A DNA stretch of 64,000 bases from Klebsiella grimontii (GTDB lineage Bacteria; Pseudomonadota; Gammaproteobacteria; Enterobacterales; Enterobacteriaceae): contig NZ_FZTC01000052.1 of the NCBI RefSeq assembly GCF_900200035.1, positions 1-64,000 of the forward strand. Reading direction: 5' to 3'. Positions within the stretch are counted from its first letter, which is position 1. Each line of letters starts with the position of its first letter. Under the pieces are notes generated by a model. It saw only the letters and a program-made list of their open reading frames with translations. It was not told where the DNA came from and did no database searches. The translations under genes and the position numbers were made by a program. Positions 46,008-55,209 of the stretch are shown piece by piece.

Positions 46008-46574
46008 CTACAGCCGCCCTTGCGCCTGCAGCCATTCGCGCAGCAGAAAAAGCGCGCTAACGTTACGCGCTTCGTTGAAATCTTCTTCATCAAGCAGCGT
46101 CATCAGCTGCGACAGCGGCCAGCGCACCTGCGGCAGCGGCTCGGGCTCATCGCCGGGCAACGACTCCGGATAAAGGTCTTCCGCCACCAGGATATTCATC
46201 TTGCTGGAGAAGTAGGACGGGGCCATGCTCAGCTTTTTCAAAAACGTCAGCTTTTGCGCGCCAAACCCAACCTCTTCTTTCAGCTCACGGTTGGCGGCTT
46301 CCAGTACGCTTTCGCCCGGATCGATCAGGCCTTTTGAAAAACCCAGCTCATAGGACTCCGTACCAACTGCATATTCGCGAATCAGGATTATATGGTCATC
46401 GACAATCGGCACAATCATCACGGCTTCACGGGTAGAAGGCCGCATCCGTTCATACACCCGGCGCACGCCGTTGCTGAACTCAAGGTCCACGCTTTCAACA
46501 TTAAAAAGGCGCGAGCGCGCGACTGTTTCAACATTGAGAATGGTGGGTTTTTGTAATGATTTGCTCATTGTCAT
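46008..46574 (-). CDS. nudE: ADP compounds hydrolase NudE
   Basis: A Nudix hydrolase active on ADP-ribose, NADH and Ap3A/Ap2A in E. coli. The 188 residues contain an intact Nudix box: Gly in GLIDPGES near residue 87 leading to RELKEEVGF, with both catalytic glutamates present. It is monocistronic, with igaA divergent. Confidence 0.95.
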   Translation of the reverse strand: MTMSKSLQKPTILNVETVARSRLFNVESVDLEFSNGVRRVYERMRPSTREAVMIVPIVDDHIILIREYAVGTESYELGFSKGLIDPGESVLEAANRELKEEVGFGAQKLTFLKKLSMAPSYFSSKMNILVAEDLYPESLPGDEPEPLPQVRWPLSQLMTLLDEEDFNEARNVSALFLLREWLQAQGRL

Positions 46575-46893
46575 CGGTCTATGCTGTGATTACAGCGGTC
46601 ATTGTGCGATACGCAGCACGGTTTCGGCAATCCTAATCGCCACTAATTTACATAATTGCAACTTTTTCGTCTTGACCACTGGTATCACAAAGACTAAAAA
46701 GTCAATAGGTTGAACGGTATTTGAGAATATACTGATTCCTGGATTTTAACGCTTTTGATAAGGTTGTATGCTGCTGCATTGCATAATAGATTTTCTCCCG
46801 TTGACGTAATAAGTGCCGATTTCGACGGCTGTTTTACCTCCATTGATGCATGGCAACCGACGATACCAGTAAGAAAAGAATAACTATGATGGG
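46575..46893. promoter_or_regulatory. nudE-igaA divergent intergenic region
   Basis: About 320 bp without a gene. On the plus strand TTGACC (46672-46677) and TAAAAA (46695-46700) are 17 bp apart and could be an igaA promoter. The rest, AT-rich to about 46850, shows no clear repeat, small RNA or regulator site that I recognise. Confidence 0.35.
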
Positions 46894-46899
46894 ATGGGC

Positions 46900-49029
46900 A
46901 TGGGCACCTTTCTGATATTTTTGTTAGCTCTGCTAATCTGCGCATTGCTTATCGGCTGGTGGTATCGCACGCATACAAGACGTCGTCGCCTGCCGCTGCT
47001 GCACGCCTTTAGCGATGCCGCGACGCGCAAGCTTTCCGATGAAGAGCGCAGCGCCGTTGAAAAATACCTCGAAAGCCTCAGCCGCAACCAGCAGTTGCCG
47101 GCGTCTGGCGCCAGCACCGCGCCGGTCAACCTGACGCTGAACGAACAGAGCGGCACCGTTTATAGCGTCACCCGCGCCATTACGCGCTACGGCATCACCA
47201 CCGATGACCTCAATAAATGGCGCTACTTCCTTGATTCAGTTGAAATTCATCTACCTCCCTTCTGGGAGCAACATATCAATGATGAAAACAGCGTCGAGTT
47301 AATCTCCACCGATAGCCTTCCGCTGGTGATTGCTCTCAATGGGCAAACGCTCAGCGACTATCCGCAGGAATCTCGGGGGTTTGCGCTTGAAAAAGCCGCG
47401 GTGCCTCAGGCATCCATCCGCGGGGAAGAGAGCGAGCAAATTGAGCTGCTGAACATCCGCCAGGAAACACCGGAAGAGCATGCGCTCAGCCGCCCTGAGA
47501 GTCTGCGCGAAGCCATTCTGGTGGTTGCCGCTTTCCTGCTGTTTTATTGCAGCCTGATAACCCCGAACGTTTTTTCGCCCTGGCTGCTGGGCGGCGGGTT
47601 ACTCCTGCTGCTGGCAGGCGTATGGGGGATCTACGCTCCCCCGCGCCAAACATCGCTGCGGGAAATTCACTGCCTGCGCGGCATGCCGAAACGCTGGGGA
47701 TTGTTTGGCGAAAATAACCAGGAACATATCAATAATATTTCCCTCGGCATTATCGACCTTATCTACCCGCGCCACTGGCAACCATGGATTGCGCAGGACC
47801 TCGGCCAGCAAACGGATATCGATATCTACCTCAGCCGCCACGTTGTCCGCCAGGGGCGCTTCCTGTCGCTGCATGATGAGGTCAAAAACTTCCCGCTTCA
47901 GTACTGGCTCCGCAGCGCGATTATCGCCCTCGGCGCGCTGCTGATCGTCGTGATGCTGTGGGCCAGCGTACCGCTGAATATGCCTTTTAAATTCACCCTT
48001 TCATGGCTCAAGGGCGCGCAAACTATCGAAGCCACGACGGTTGCCCAGTTGGAGAAGTCAAAGATTCGCATCGGCGACACGCTGCGCCTGAAAGGCACAG
48101 GAATGTGCAACATCCACTCGCCGGGCGCCTGGACGGCAAAAGAAAACTCGCCGTTTATGCCGTTCGATTGTTCGCAAATCGTCTGGAATGATGCCCCTCC
48201 CCTGCCGCTGCCGGAATCAGATATCGTCAGTAAGGCCACCGCCCTGATGCAGACCGTCCAGCGCCAGCTCCATCCCGAATCCGATGACGATTCGCGCGTC
48301 AGCCCGGCGCTGCGTTCCGCCATTCAGAAGTCAGGCATGGTGCTGCTGGATGACTTTGGCGATATCGTCACAAAAACCAACGACCTGTGCTCAGCGAAAG
48401 ACGATTGCGTTCGTTTGAAGAATGCGCTGGTTAACCTCGGCAACACCCGCAACTGGGAAGCCCTGACCAAACGCGCCAGCGCCGGCAAACTGGACGGCGT
48501 CAACGTCCTGTTACGCCCGGTAAGCGCGGAGTCGCTGGAGAACCTGGTCACCACCTCCACCGCGCCGTTCATCAGCCGTGAAACCTCGCGCGCGGCGCAG
48601 GCGCTGAATAGCCCGGCGCCCGGCGGTTTCCTGATTGCCAGCGATGAAGGCAGCGACCTGGTGAACCAGCCGTGGCCAGGCACCGGCTTATACGACTTCC
48701 CTGCCCACCAGCAATGGAGCGAACTGCAGCGTCTGGCGGGTATGCTAATGCACACGCCGTTCCAGGCAGAAGGCATCGTCACCAATCTTTACACCGACGC
48801 CAACGGCACGCAGCATATCAACCTGCATCGTATTCCTGACCGCTCCGGTCTGTGGCGTTACCTCGGCACAACGCTGCTGCTGCTGGCCATGCTGGGCTGT
48901 TCGGCGTATCACGGTATCCAGGCTTTTCGTCGCTATCAGCGCCATCGCCAGCGACAGGAAGAGATCCAGAAATACTATGAAAGCTGCCTGAATCCGGTTC
49001 TGCTTTCCTCACCCGACCCGCAAGAATAA
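46900..49029 (+). CDS. igaA: Intracellular growth attenuator IgaA (Rcs repressor)
   Basis: An inner-membrane protein that restrains the Rcs envelope stress phosphorelay through RcsD; essential in Salmonella and in E. coli unless Rcs is inactive. Helices occur near residues 2-20, 205-245, 340-360 and 655-675, with a large periplasmic domain (about 360-650) containing KDDCVRLKNALVNLG. Cysteines in CNIHSPG and FDCSQI are conserved. I prefer the ATG at 46900, which aligns residue by residue with the E. coli N-terminus; ATG 46894 is also in frame. Confidence 0.94.
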   Translation: MGTFLIFLLALLICALLIGWWYRTHTRRRRLPLLHAFSDAATRKLSDEERSAVEKYLESLSRNQQLPASGASTAPVNLTLNEQSGTVYSVTRAITRYGITTDDLNKWRYFLDSVEIHLPPFWEQHINDENSVELISTDSLPLVIALNGQTLSDYPQESRGFALEKAAVPQASIRGEESEQIELLNIRQETPEEHALSRPESLREAILVVAAFLLFYCSLITPNVFSPWLLGGGLLLLLAGVWGIYAPPRQTSLREIHCLRGMPKRWGLFGENNQEHINNISLGIIDLIYPRHWQPWIAQDLGQQTDIDIYLSRHVVRQGRFLSLHDEVKNFPLQYWLRSAIIALGALLIVVMLWASVPLNMPFKFTLSWLKGAQTIEATTVAQLEKSKIRIGDTLRLKGTGMCNIHSPGAWTAKENSPFMPFDCSQIVWNDAPPLPLPESDIVSKATALMQTVQRQLHPESDDDSRVSPALRSAIQKSGMVLLDDFGDIVTKTNDLCSAKDDCVRLKNALVNLGNTRNWEALTKRASAGKLDGVNVLLRPVSAESLENLVTTSTAPFISRETSRAAQALNSPAPGGFLIASDEGSDLVNQPWPGTGLYDFPAHQQWSELQRLAGMLMHTPFQAEGIVTNLYTDANGTQHINLHRIPDRSGLWRYLGTTLLLLAMLGCSAYHGIQAFRRYQRHRQRQEEIQKYYESCLNPVLLSSPDPQE

Positions 49030-49091
49030 TTCTCTGCGCGACGGGGTGTGATAACCTGTCGCGCAATTTTCCCCCTCGCTGGAGACTGACC

Positions 49092-49775
49092 ATGCATTTT
49101 GATATCGCCTGGCAAGAGGTTGATACCGTTCTGCTGGATATGGACGGCACGCTACTCGACCTCGCCTTCGACAACTACTTCTGGCAAAAACTGGTTCCGG
49201 AAACCTGGGGCGCCGCGCGGGGGCTCAACCTGCAGGAAGCCAGAGACGCGATGCGCCAGGAGTATCATGCGGTACAACATACGCTAAACTGGTACTGCCT
49301 GGACTACTGGAGCGAGCGACTGGGTTTGGATATTTGTGCGATGACCAGCGAGCAGGGGCCAAGGGCCGCGCTGCGTGAAGATACCGTGCCGTTCCTTGAG
49401 GCGCTTAAAACCAGCGGTAAACGGCGGATTTTGCTGACCAACGCCCATCCGCATAATCTGGCGGTGAAGCTAAAGCATACCGGGTTGGACGCGCACCTTG
49501 ATTTATTGCTTTCCACCCACACATTTGGTTATCCGAAAGAGGATCAGCGGCTGTGGCACGCGGTAGCTGAAGAAACCGGCTTCGACGCGCGCAATACGCT
49601 GTTCGTCGATGATAACGAGGCAATTCTGGACGCGGCGGCGGAGTACGGCATCCGCTATTGCCTCGGTATCACCAATCCCGACTCCGGGCTGGCGGAAAAA
49701 AGCTACGCTCGCCATCCAGGGTTGAACGATTACCGGCACCTGATCCCCTCGCTGACCCTACAGGAGAGGCCATGA
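49092..49775 (+). CDS. yrfG: GMP/IMP 5'-nucleotidase YrfG
   Basis: A HAD-like hydrolase reported to dephosphorylate purine mononucleotides. The 227 residues show motif I LLDMDGTLLDLAF near residue 14, motif II LLTNAHPHN near 115, and motif III FVDDNEAILDAA near 170. Its stop overlaps the hslR start (ATGA). Confidence 0.94.
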   Translation: MHFDIAWQEVDTVLLDMDGTLLDLAFDNYFWQKLVPETWGAARGLNLQEARDAMRQEYHAVQHTLNWYCLDYWSERLGLDICAMTSEQGPRAALREDTVPFLEALKTSGKRRILLTNAHPHNLAVKLKHTGLDAHLDLLLSTHTFGYPKEDQRLWHAVAEETGFDARNTLFVDDNEAILDAAAEYGIRYCLGITNPDSGLAEKSYARHPGLNDYRHLIPSLTLQERP

Positions 49776-50173
49776 AAGAAAAACCCGTCGAAGCCGTCAG
49801 GCTGGACAAATGGTTGTGGGCAGCCCGCATTTATAAAACCCGTGCGCTGGCGCGCGAGATGATTGAAGGCGGCAAGGTGCACTATAACGGACAGCGCAGT
49901 AAGCCGGGAAAGGTAGTCGAGCTGAATGCGACCCTGATGCTCCGCCAGGGCAATGACGAACGCACCATCGTGGTAAAAGGCATTACCGAACAGCGCAGAC
50001 CCGCCAGTGAAGCCGTCGCGCTTTATGAAGAGACGGCTGAGAGCATCGAGAAACGCGAGAAAGTGGCGCTGGCGCGCAAAATGAACGCCTTAACCATGCC
50101 GCATCCCGACAGGCGACCGGATAAGAAAGAGCGGCGCGACCTGATGAGATTTAAACACGGCGATAGTGAATAA
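49772..50173 (+). CDS. hslR: Ribosome-associated heat shock protein Hsp15
   Basis: An S4-domain RNA-binding protein that rescues stalled 50S subunits carrying peptidyl-tRNA. The 133-residue form starts MKEKPVEAVRLDKWLWAARI, with GGAGAGG upstream; the S4 motif RLDKWLWAARIYKTRALA is near residue 10. The longer frame from 49658 lies within yrfG. The C-terminus is strongly basic. Confidence 0.96.
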   Translation: MKEKPVEAVRLDKWLWAARIYKTRALAREMIEGGKVHYNGQRSKPGKVVELNATLMLRQGNDERTIVVKGITEQRRPASEAVALYEETAESIEKREKVALARKMNALTMPHPDRRPDKKERRDLMRFKHGDSE

Positions 50174-50197
50174 CTGTGGCCCGCAAGAGAGATGATT

Positions 50198-51076
50198 ATG
50201 ACTCAACACGATCAATTACACCGCTATCTGTTTGAAAACTATGCCGTACGCGGTGAGCTGGTAACAGTTTCAGAAACTTTAGAACAGATTCTGACCAACC
50301 ATAGCTACCCGCAGCCGGTGAAAACCGTGCTGGCGGAACTGCTGGTCGCCACCAGCCTGCTGACCGCCACGCTGAAGTTCGCGGGCGATATTACCGTTCA
50401 GCTGCAGGGCGATGGCCCGCTGTCGCTGGCGGTGATCAACGGCAACAACCAGCAGCAGATGCGCGGTGTCGCCCGCACCCAGGGTGAGATCCCGGAAGGG
50501 GCGGACCTGAAAACCATGGTCGGCAACGGATATCTGGTCATTACCATCTCTCCGGAAGAGGGCGAGCGCTATCAGGGGGTGGTCGGTCTTGAAGGCGATA
50601 CGCTGGCGGCCTGCCTCGAAGATTACTTCCAGCGCTCCGAACAGCTGCCAACCCGACTGATTATCCGTAGCGGTGAACACGAAGGTAAACCGATGGCCGG
50701 CGGCATGCTGCTGCAGGTTCTGCCGGCGCAGGACGCGCAGGCGGCTGATTTCGAACATCTGAGCACGCTGACCGAAACCATCAAAGCTGAAGAGCTGTTT
50801 ACCCTGCCCGCAAACGATGTGCTCTGGCGCCTGTATCACGAAGAAGAAGTTACCGTATACGAGCCGCAGGGCGTTGAGTTTAAATGCACCTGCTCCCGCG
50901 AGCGCTGCGCCGGCGCGCTGAAAACGCTGCCGGATGAGGAGATCGATAGCATCCTGGCCGACGAAGGAGAAATCGATATGCACTGCGACTATTGCGGTAA
51001 TCATTACATCTTTAATGCGATGGATATCGCCGAAATTCGTAACAACGCCTCCCCGGCCGACCCGCAAATCCACTAA
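50198..51076 (+). CDS. hslO: Redox-regulated chaperone Hsp33
   Basis: A holdase activated by oxidation. The 292-residue form ends with the zinc-binding redox switch CxC ([10 protein letters not shown]) near residue 232 and CxxC (DYCGNH) near 265. Two in-frame ATGs lie 6 bp apart (50192 and 50198); the purine-rich AAGAGAG is too close to the first, so I use the second. Downstream of hslR with a 24-bp gap. Confidence 0.95.
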   Translation: MTQHDQLHRYLFENYAVRGELVTVSETLEQILTNHSYPQPVKTVLAELLVATSLLTATLKFAGDITVQLQGDGPLSLAVINGNNQQQMRGVARTQGEIPEGADLKTMVGNGYLVITISPEEGERYQGVVGLEGDTLAACLEDYFQRSEQLPTRLIIRSGEHEGKPMAGGMLLQVLPAQDAQAADFEHLSTLTETIKAEELFTLPANDVLWRLYHEEEVTVYEPQGVEFKCTCSRERCAGALKTLPDEEIDSILADEGEIDMHCDYCGNHYIFNAMDIAEIRNNASPADPQIH

Positions 51077-51424
51077 TCCTCACTTTGTCAGGCGCGGTTT
51101 TCCTCCTCGCGCCTGGCGTCAACAATTTTTCTTCGCGTGGTGAATCGATTCCCCATGAAAGAGTTACGTAATTTTCTTTCAGGTAAGCGATTACATTCAC
51201 ATTTCAACAGTTTTTTTAATTACTTTTTAACCATTAAGAAACATCTACCCCCACTGTAGCCCTAATTCCTGAGATAATCCCCTGCGCCTCGTGACAGGAG
51301 TCACAACGTTTTTCGTAAGTCCGCCGTTTGTCGAGATACGTAAATCTATGAGCCTGGTCGCGGTCTATACCCCGTAATAAACCCTACAATTTAAAGCAGT
51401 ACATATTGGCTAAGGAGCAGTGAC
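51077..51424. promoter_or_regulatory. hslO-pckA intergenic region
   Basis: About 350 bp. A hairpin (CAGGCGCG / CGCGCCTG, 51089-51115) lies just after hslO and may be a weak terminator, though it lacks an immediate T run. The remainder is AT-rich and carries the CRP-like site and pckA leader. E. coli has yhgE between these genes; no remnant of it is visible. Confidence 0.5.
51288..51307. promoter_or_regulatory. CRP-like site upstream of pckA
   Basis: CGTGA (51290-51294) and TCACA (51301-51305) are six bases apart, one mismatch from the CRP core. It is about 120 bp upstream of the pckA start. E. coli pckA is a known CRP-dependent gluconeogenic gene. Confidence 0.65.
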
Positions 51425-53047
51425 ATGCGCGTTAATAATGGTTTAACCCCGCAGGATCTCAAGGCTTATGGTATCAATGACGTCCAGGATATCGTCCATA
51501 ACCCCAGCTACGATACTTTGTATCAGGAAGAGCTCGCCCCCAATCTTCAAGGTTATGAACGTGGCGTATTAACAAATCTTGGTGCAATCGCCGTAGATAC
51601 CGGTATTTTTACCGGCCGTTCTCCAAAAGATAAGTATATCGTTCGTGACGACACCACCCGCGATACCGTGTGGTGGGCCGATAAAGGCAAAGGTAAGAAC
51701 GACAACAAGCCGCTTTCTGAGGAAACGTGGCAGCACCTGAAGGGGCTGGTGACCCGCCAGCTCTCCGGCAAGCGCCTGTTTATCGTTGACGCCTTCTGCG
51801 GCGCCAACGCCGACACCCGCCTGAGCGTCCGCTTTATTACCGAAGTCGCCTGGCAGGCGCATTTCGTGAAGAACATGTTTATTCGCCCAAGCGATGAAGA
51901 GCTGGCGAACTTCAAGCCGGATTTCATCGTGATGAACGGCGCTAAGTGCACCAACCCGCAGTGGAAAGAACAGGGTCTGAACTCCGAAAACTTCGTCGCG
52001 TTCAATCTGACCGAGCGCATCCAGCTTATCGGCGGAACCTGGTACGGCGGCGAAATGAAAAAAGGGATGTTCTCGATCATGAACTACCTGCTGCCGCTGA
52101 AGGGCATCGCTTCCATGCACTGCTCCGCCAACGTCGGGGAAAAAGAGGATGTCGCTATCTTCTTCGGCCTTTCCGGTACCGGCAAGACCACCCTCTCTAC
52201 CGATCCGAAACGCCGCCTGATTGGCGATGATGAACACGGCTGGGATGACGACGGGGTATTCAACTTCGAAGGCGGCTGCTACGCTAAGACCATTAAGCTT
52301 TCCGAAGCCGCGGAGCCGGATATTTATCATGCGATTCGCCGCGATGCGCTGCTGGAGAACGTGGTCGTGCTGGCCGATGGCACCATCGATTTTAACGACG
52401 GTTCAAAGACCGAAAACACCCGCGTCTCTTATCCGATCAATCATATCGAGAACATCGTTAAGCCCATCTCCAAAGCCGGTCATGCCACCAAGGTTATCTT
52501 CCTGACCGCCGACGCGTTTGGCGTTCTGCCGCCGGTTTCTCGTCTGACCGCCGACCAGACCCAGTACCACTTCCTGTCTGGCTTCACCGCCAAGCTGGCC
52601 GGTACCGAGCGCGGCGTCACGGAGCCGACGCCAACCTTCTCCGCCTGCTTTGGCGCCGCCTTCCTGTCGCTGCACCCGACGCAGTACGCAGAAGTGCTGG
52701 TGAAACGTATGCAGGCTTCCGGCGCCCAGGCCTATCTGGTCAACACCGGCTGGAACGGCACCGGCAAACGTATCTCGATCAAAGATACCCGCGCCATAAT
52801 CGATGCGATTCTTGATGGTTCGCTGGACAATGCCGAAACCTTCACTCTGCCGATGTTTGAGCTGCAGATCCCGACCGAGCTGCCGGGGGTGGATACCCAT
52901 ATCCTCGACCCGCGCAACACCTACGGCTCGCCAGAGCAGTGGCAGGAGAAAGCGGAGCAGCTGGCGAAGCTGTTTATTGAGAACTTCGAGAAGTACACCG
53001 ATACGCCAGCGGGCGCTGCGCTGGTGGCCGCAGGGCCGAAACGCTAA
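51425..53047 (+). CDS. pckA: Phosphoenolpyruvate carboxykinase (ATP)
   Basis: First committed step of gluconeogenesis, converting oxaloacetate to PEP with ATP. The 540-residue length is that of E. coli. Visible are the kinase P-loop [11 protein letters not shown] near residue 247, the metal-binding [10 protein letters not shown] near 268, and the substrate Arg region. TAAGGAG precedes the ATG, and a terminator follows directly. Confidence 0.98.
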   Translation: MRVNNGLTPQDLKAYGINDVQDIVHNPSYDTLYQEELAPNLQGYERGVLTNLGAIAVDTGIFTGRSPKDKYIVRDDTTRDTVWWADKGKGKNDNKPLSEETWQHLKGLVTRQLSGKRLFIVDAFCGANADTRLSVRFITEVAWQAHFVKNMFIRPSDEELANFKPDFIVMNGAKCTNPQWKEQGLNSENFVAFNLTERIQLIGGTWYGGEMKKGMFSIMNYLLPLKGIASMHCSANVGEKEDVAIFFGLSGTGKTTLSTDPKRRLIGDDEHGWDDDGVFNFEGGCYAKTIKLSEAAEPDIYHAIRRDALLENVVVLADGTIDFNDGSKTENTRVSYPINHIENIVKPISKAGHATKVIFLTADAFGVLPPVSRLTADQTQYHFLSGFTAKLAGTERGVTEPTPTFSACFGAAFLSLHPTQYAEVLVKRMQASGAQAYLVNTGWNGTGKRISIKDTRAIIDAILDGSLDNAETFTLPMFELQIPTELPGVDTHILDPRNTYGSPEQWQEKAEQLAKLFIENFEKYTDTPAGAALVAAGPKR

Positions 53048-53063
53048 TCAGGTCCGCAGATAT

Positions 53064-53097
53064 GAAAAAGCCGGGAATCGCTTCCCGGCTTTTTTTA
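53064..53097. terminator. Terminator between pckA and malQ
   Basis: AAAAAGCCGGGAA and TTCCCGGCTTTTT pair around a short loop, with a T run on either side. It is placed between the convergent pckA and malQ, whose stop codons are only 58 bp apart. Confidence 0.92.
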
Positions 53098-53105
53098 GGC
53101 TTACA

Positions 53106-55199
53106 TCAGGCAGGCTTCTTCTTACTTGCCGCCTTACGCCGCTTATTCAGATCCTTAATCAGCTTATTCACCTGCTCATCGGCAAACATCGCCTCAAGCG
53201 TGGTGGAAAGCTTACGACGCCAGTTTGGATACTCGGTGCTGGTCCCGGGAATATTGACCGGCTCGGCCATCACCAGCCAATCCTCCGGCTGCAGGCCCAG
53301 CAGCGCGCTGTTGCTGTCGGCGATATAGCGCTGCATCCCACGATTCAGGGTCGGCGTCATCGCCATCAGCGACGCTTTATGCCCGGTACGCTTCGGCAGA
53401 CAGCCGTAGCGGTGCAGAGCATCCAGCAACCCCTGCTTCGCCAGCTCGCGATCCTGATACAGTCCGCGCAGTACCACCTCATCCGGATACAGGCCGAGCG
53501 ATTTACCCAGCGTCAGGTCGCCGCTTTCCCAGTAGCCGCGCAGCGTTGGCAGGTCATGCGTCGTAGCCACAGCCATTGATTGCTCCGGATACGCCTTCGG
53601 CGCACGGAAAGTCTTTTCGTGGTCATTTTCGAAATAGAGCACTTTGTAGGAGTAAACGCCGCTTTTACGCAGCTTGCCGACGATTTCAACCGGTACGGTT
53701 CCCAGATCCTCGCCGATCACCATACAGCGATGACGCTTACTCTCCAGCGCCAGAATCGACAACAGATCGTCTACCGGATACTGCACATAGGCGCCATGAT
53801 CGGCCGTCTCGCCGTAAGGGATCCACCACAGACGCAGTACCGACATCACGTGATCGATGCGGAGCGCCCCGCAGTTTTGCATATTCGCGCGCAGCAGCTC
53901 GACGAAGGGCTCATAGGCGCGCGCCACCATGATATGCGGATCCATCGGCGGCAGGCCCCAGTTTTGCCCCAGCGGGCCGAGGATATCCGGCGGCGCGCCG
54001 ACGGAAGCCTTCAGGCAGTACAGTTCGCGATCGCACCAGGTCTCAGCCCCGCCTTCCGCAACGCCCACCGCCAGGTCACGATACAGGCCGATCGGCATGG
54101 AATCGTTCTGGCTGGTATGCCAGCACGCGGCGAACTGGGTGTAAGCGAGCCATTGCAGCCACAGGTAAAAATTCACCTCGTCGGCATGTTCGGCGCAGAA
54201 CGCTTTAACCTCCGGGCTATCGGTATCCTGATAAGCCTTCGGCCACGCGGGCCAGCCCCAGCGCATCGGATCCTGCTTAACCTGCCAGGCGTGCAGCGCG
54301 TCAAACGCCGCCTGCCAGTACAGGCTGTCGCCCTCGCGCGTGACAAACTGGCGGAACTCCGCCATCGCCTCATCGTTGCGCGCGGAAAAACCTTTCCAGG
54401 CCATGCGCAGCGCGGTGAGCTTGAGGGTGGTCACGGCGGTATAGTCAACATCATCGGTCTGACGCGCCGCCTGTAAAGTCTGCTGCGTAGCCGGTGAATG
54501 CCACCATTTCTGCGCCTCTTTGCTGTGACGGAAATCCTCTACCGCATTGACGTCAATATAGATAACGTTGAGCCAGCGGCGCGAAGAGGGGCTGTACGGA
54601 CTGGCGCTCTCCGGGTTAGCCGGATAGAGGGCGTGAATCGGGTTAAGTCCGATAAACGAGCCGCCCCGGCGGGCGATTTCCGGTAGCATCGCGCGTAAAT
54701 CGCCGAAGTCGCCAATCCCCCAGTTCTTCTCCGAGCGCAGCGTATACAGCTGCACGCAGGTTCCCCACAGCTTCTGGCCATCCTTCAGCGCCTGCGGTTC
54801 GTAGCAGCGCGCGGGCGCGACGATCGCCCGGCAGTGCCAGCGATCGCCGTCCTGAGTCAGCGTCAGCGTATGGTACCCTTCCGGTAATCTTGCCGGCAGC
54901 GGCAGCGTTTCACCGCCGCGCGCCTGGCCCTGATACTGTTTCCCTTCTTCGGTGGTGAGGATCCAGTGGAACTCCCCCTGGCCCGCTACCGGCAGAGACA
55001 TCTTTTTGCCGTGGGTGAATACCTGCACCGCTGGCAGCGGGTTAACCGCCACCTTCGGGGTGACAGTGGTACGATGCATCGCATCAAGCAGCCGCTGCTT
55101 AGTGGCCGCAGCAATGGACTGCGGCTTACCGTGCGCGTTGATATAGCTTGGGCTTATTCCCGCCGCCAGGGCTGCGTTATCAAGGCGTTTAGTCTCCAT
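53106..55199 (-). CDS. malQ: 4-alpha-glucanotransferase (amylomaltase)
   Basis: A GH77 enzyme that transfers dextrinyl units between maltodextrins, releasing glucose. The 697 residues (E. coli 694) show the catalytic nucleophile region LRIDHVMSVLRLWW near 440 and the acid/base region GEDLGTVPVE near 495. The C-terminus is lysine-rich (NKRRKAASKKKPA). It is 10 bp downstream of malP in the same operon. Confidence 0.97.
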   Translation of the reverse strand: METKRLDNAALAAGISPSYINAHGKPQSIAAATKQRLLDAMHRTTVTPKVAVNPLPAVQVFTHGKKMSLPVAGQGEFHWILTTEEGKQYQGQARGGETLPLPARLPEGYHTLTLTQDGDRWHCRAIVAPARCYEPQALKDGQKLWGTCVQLYTLRSEKNWGIGDFGDLRAMLPEIARRGGSFIGLNPIHALYPANPESASPYSPSSRRWLNVIYIDVNAVEDFRHSKEAQKWWHSPATQQTLQAARQTDDVDYTAVTTLKLTALRMAWKGFSARNDEAMAEFRQFVTREGDSLYWQAAFDALHAWQVKQDPMRWGWPAWPKAYQDTDSPEVKAFCAEHADEVNFYLWLQWLAYTQFAACWHTSQNDSMPIGLYRDLAVGVAEGGAETWCDRELYCLKASVGAPPDILGPLGQNWGLPPMDPHIMVARAYEPFVELLRANMQNCGALRIDHVMSVLRLWWIPYGETADHGAYVQYPVDDLLSILALESKRHRCMVIGEDLGTVPVEIVGKLRKSGVYSYKVLYFENDHEKTFRAPKAYPEQSMAVATTHDLPTLRGYWESGDLTLGKSLGLYPDEVVLRGLYQDRELAKQGLLDALHRYGCLPKRTGHKASLMAMTPTLNRGMQRYIADSNSALLGLQPEDWLVMAEPVNIPGTSTEYPNWRRKLSTTLEAMFADEQVNKLIKDLNKRRKAASKKKPA

Positions 55200-55209
55200 A
55201 GGCCTGTCC

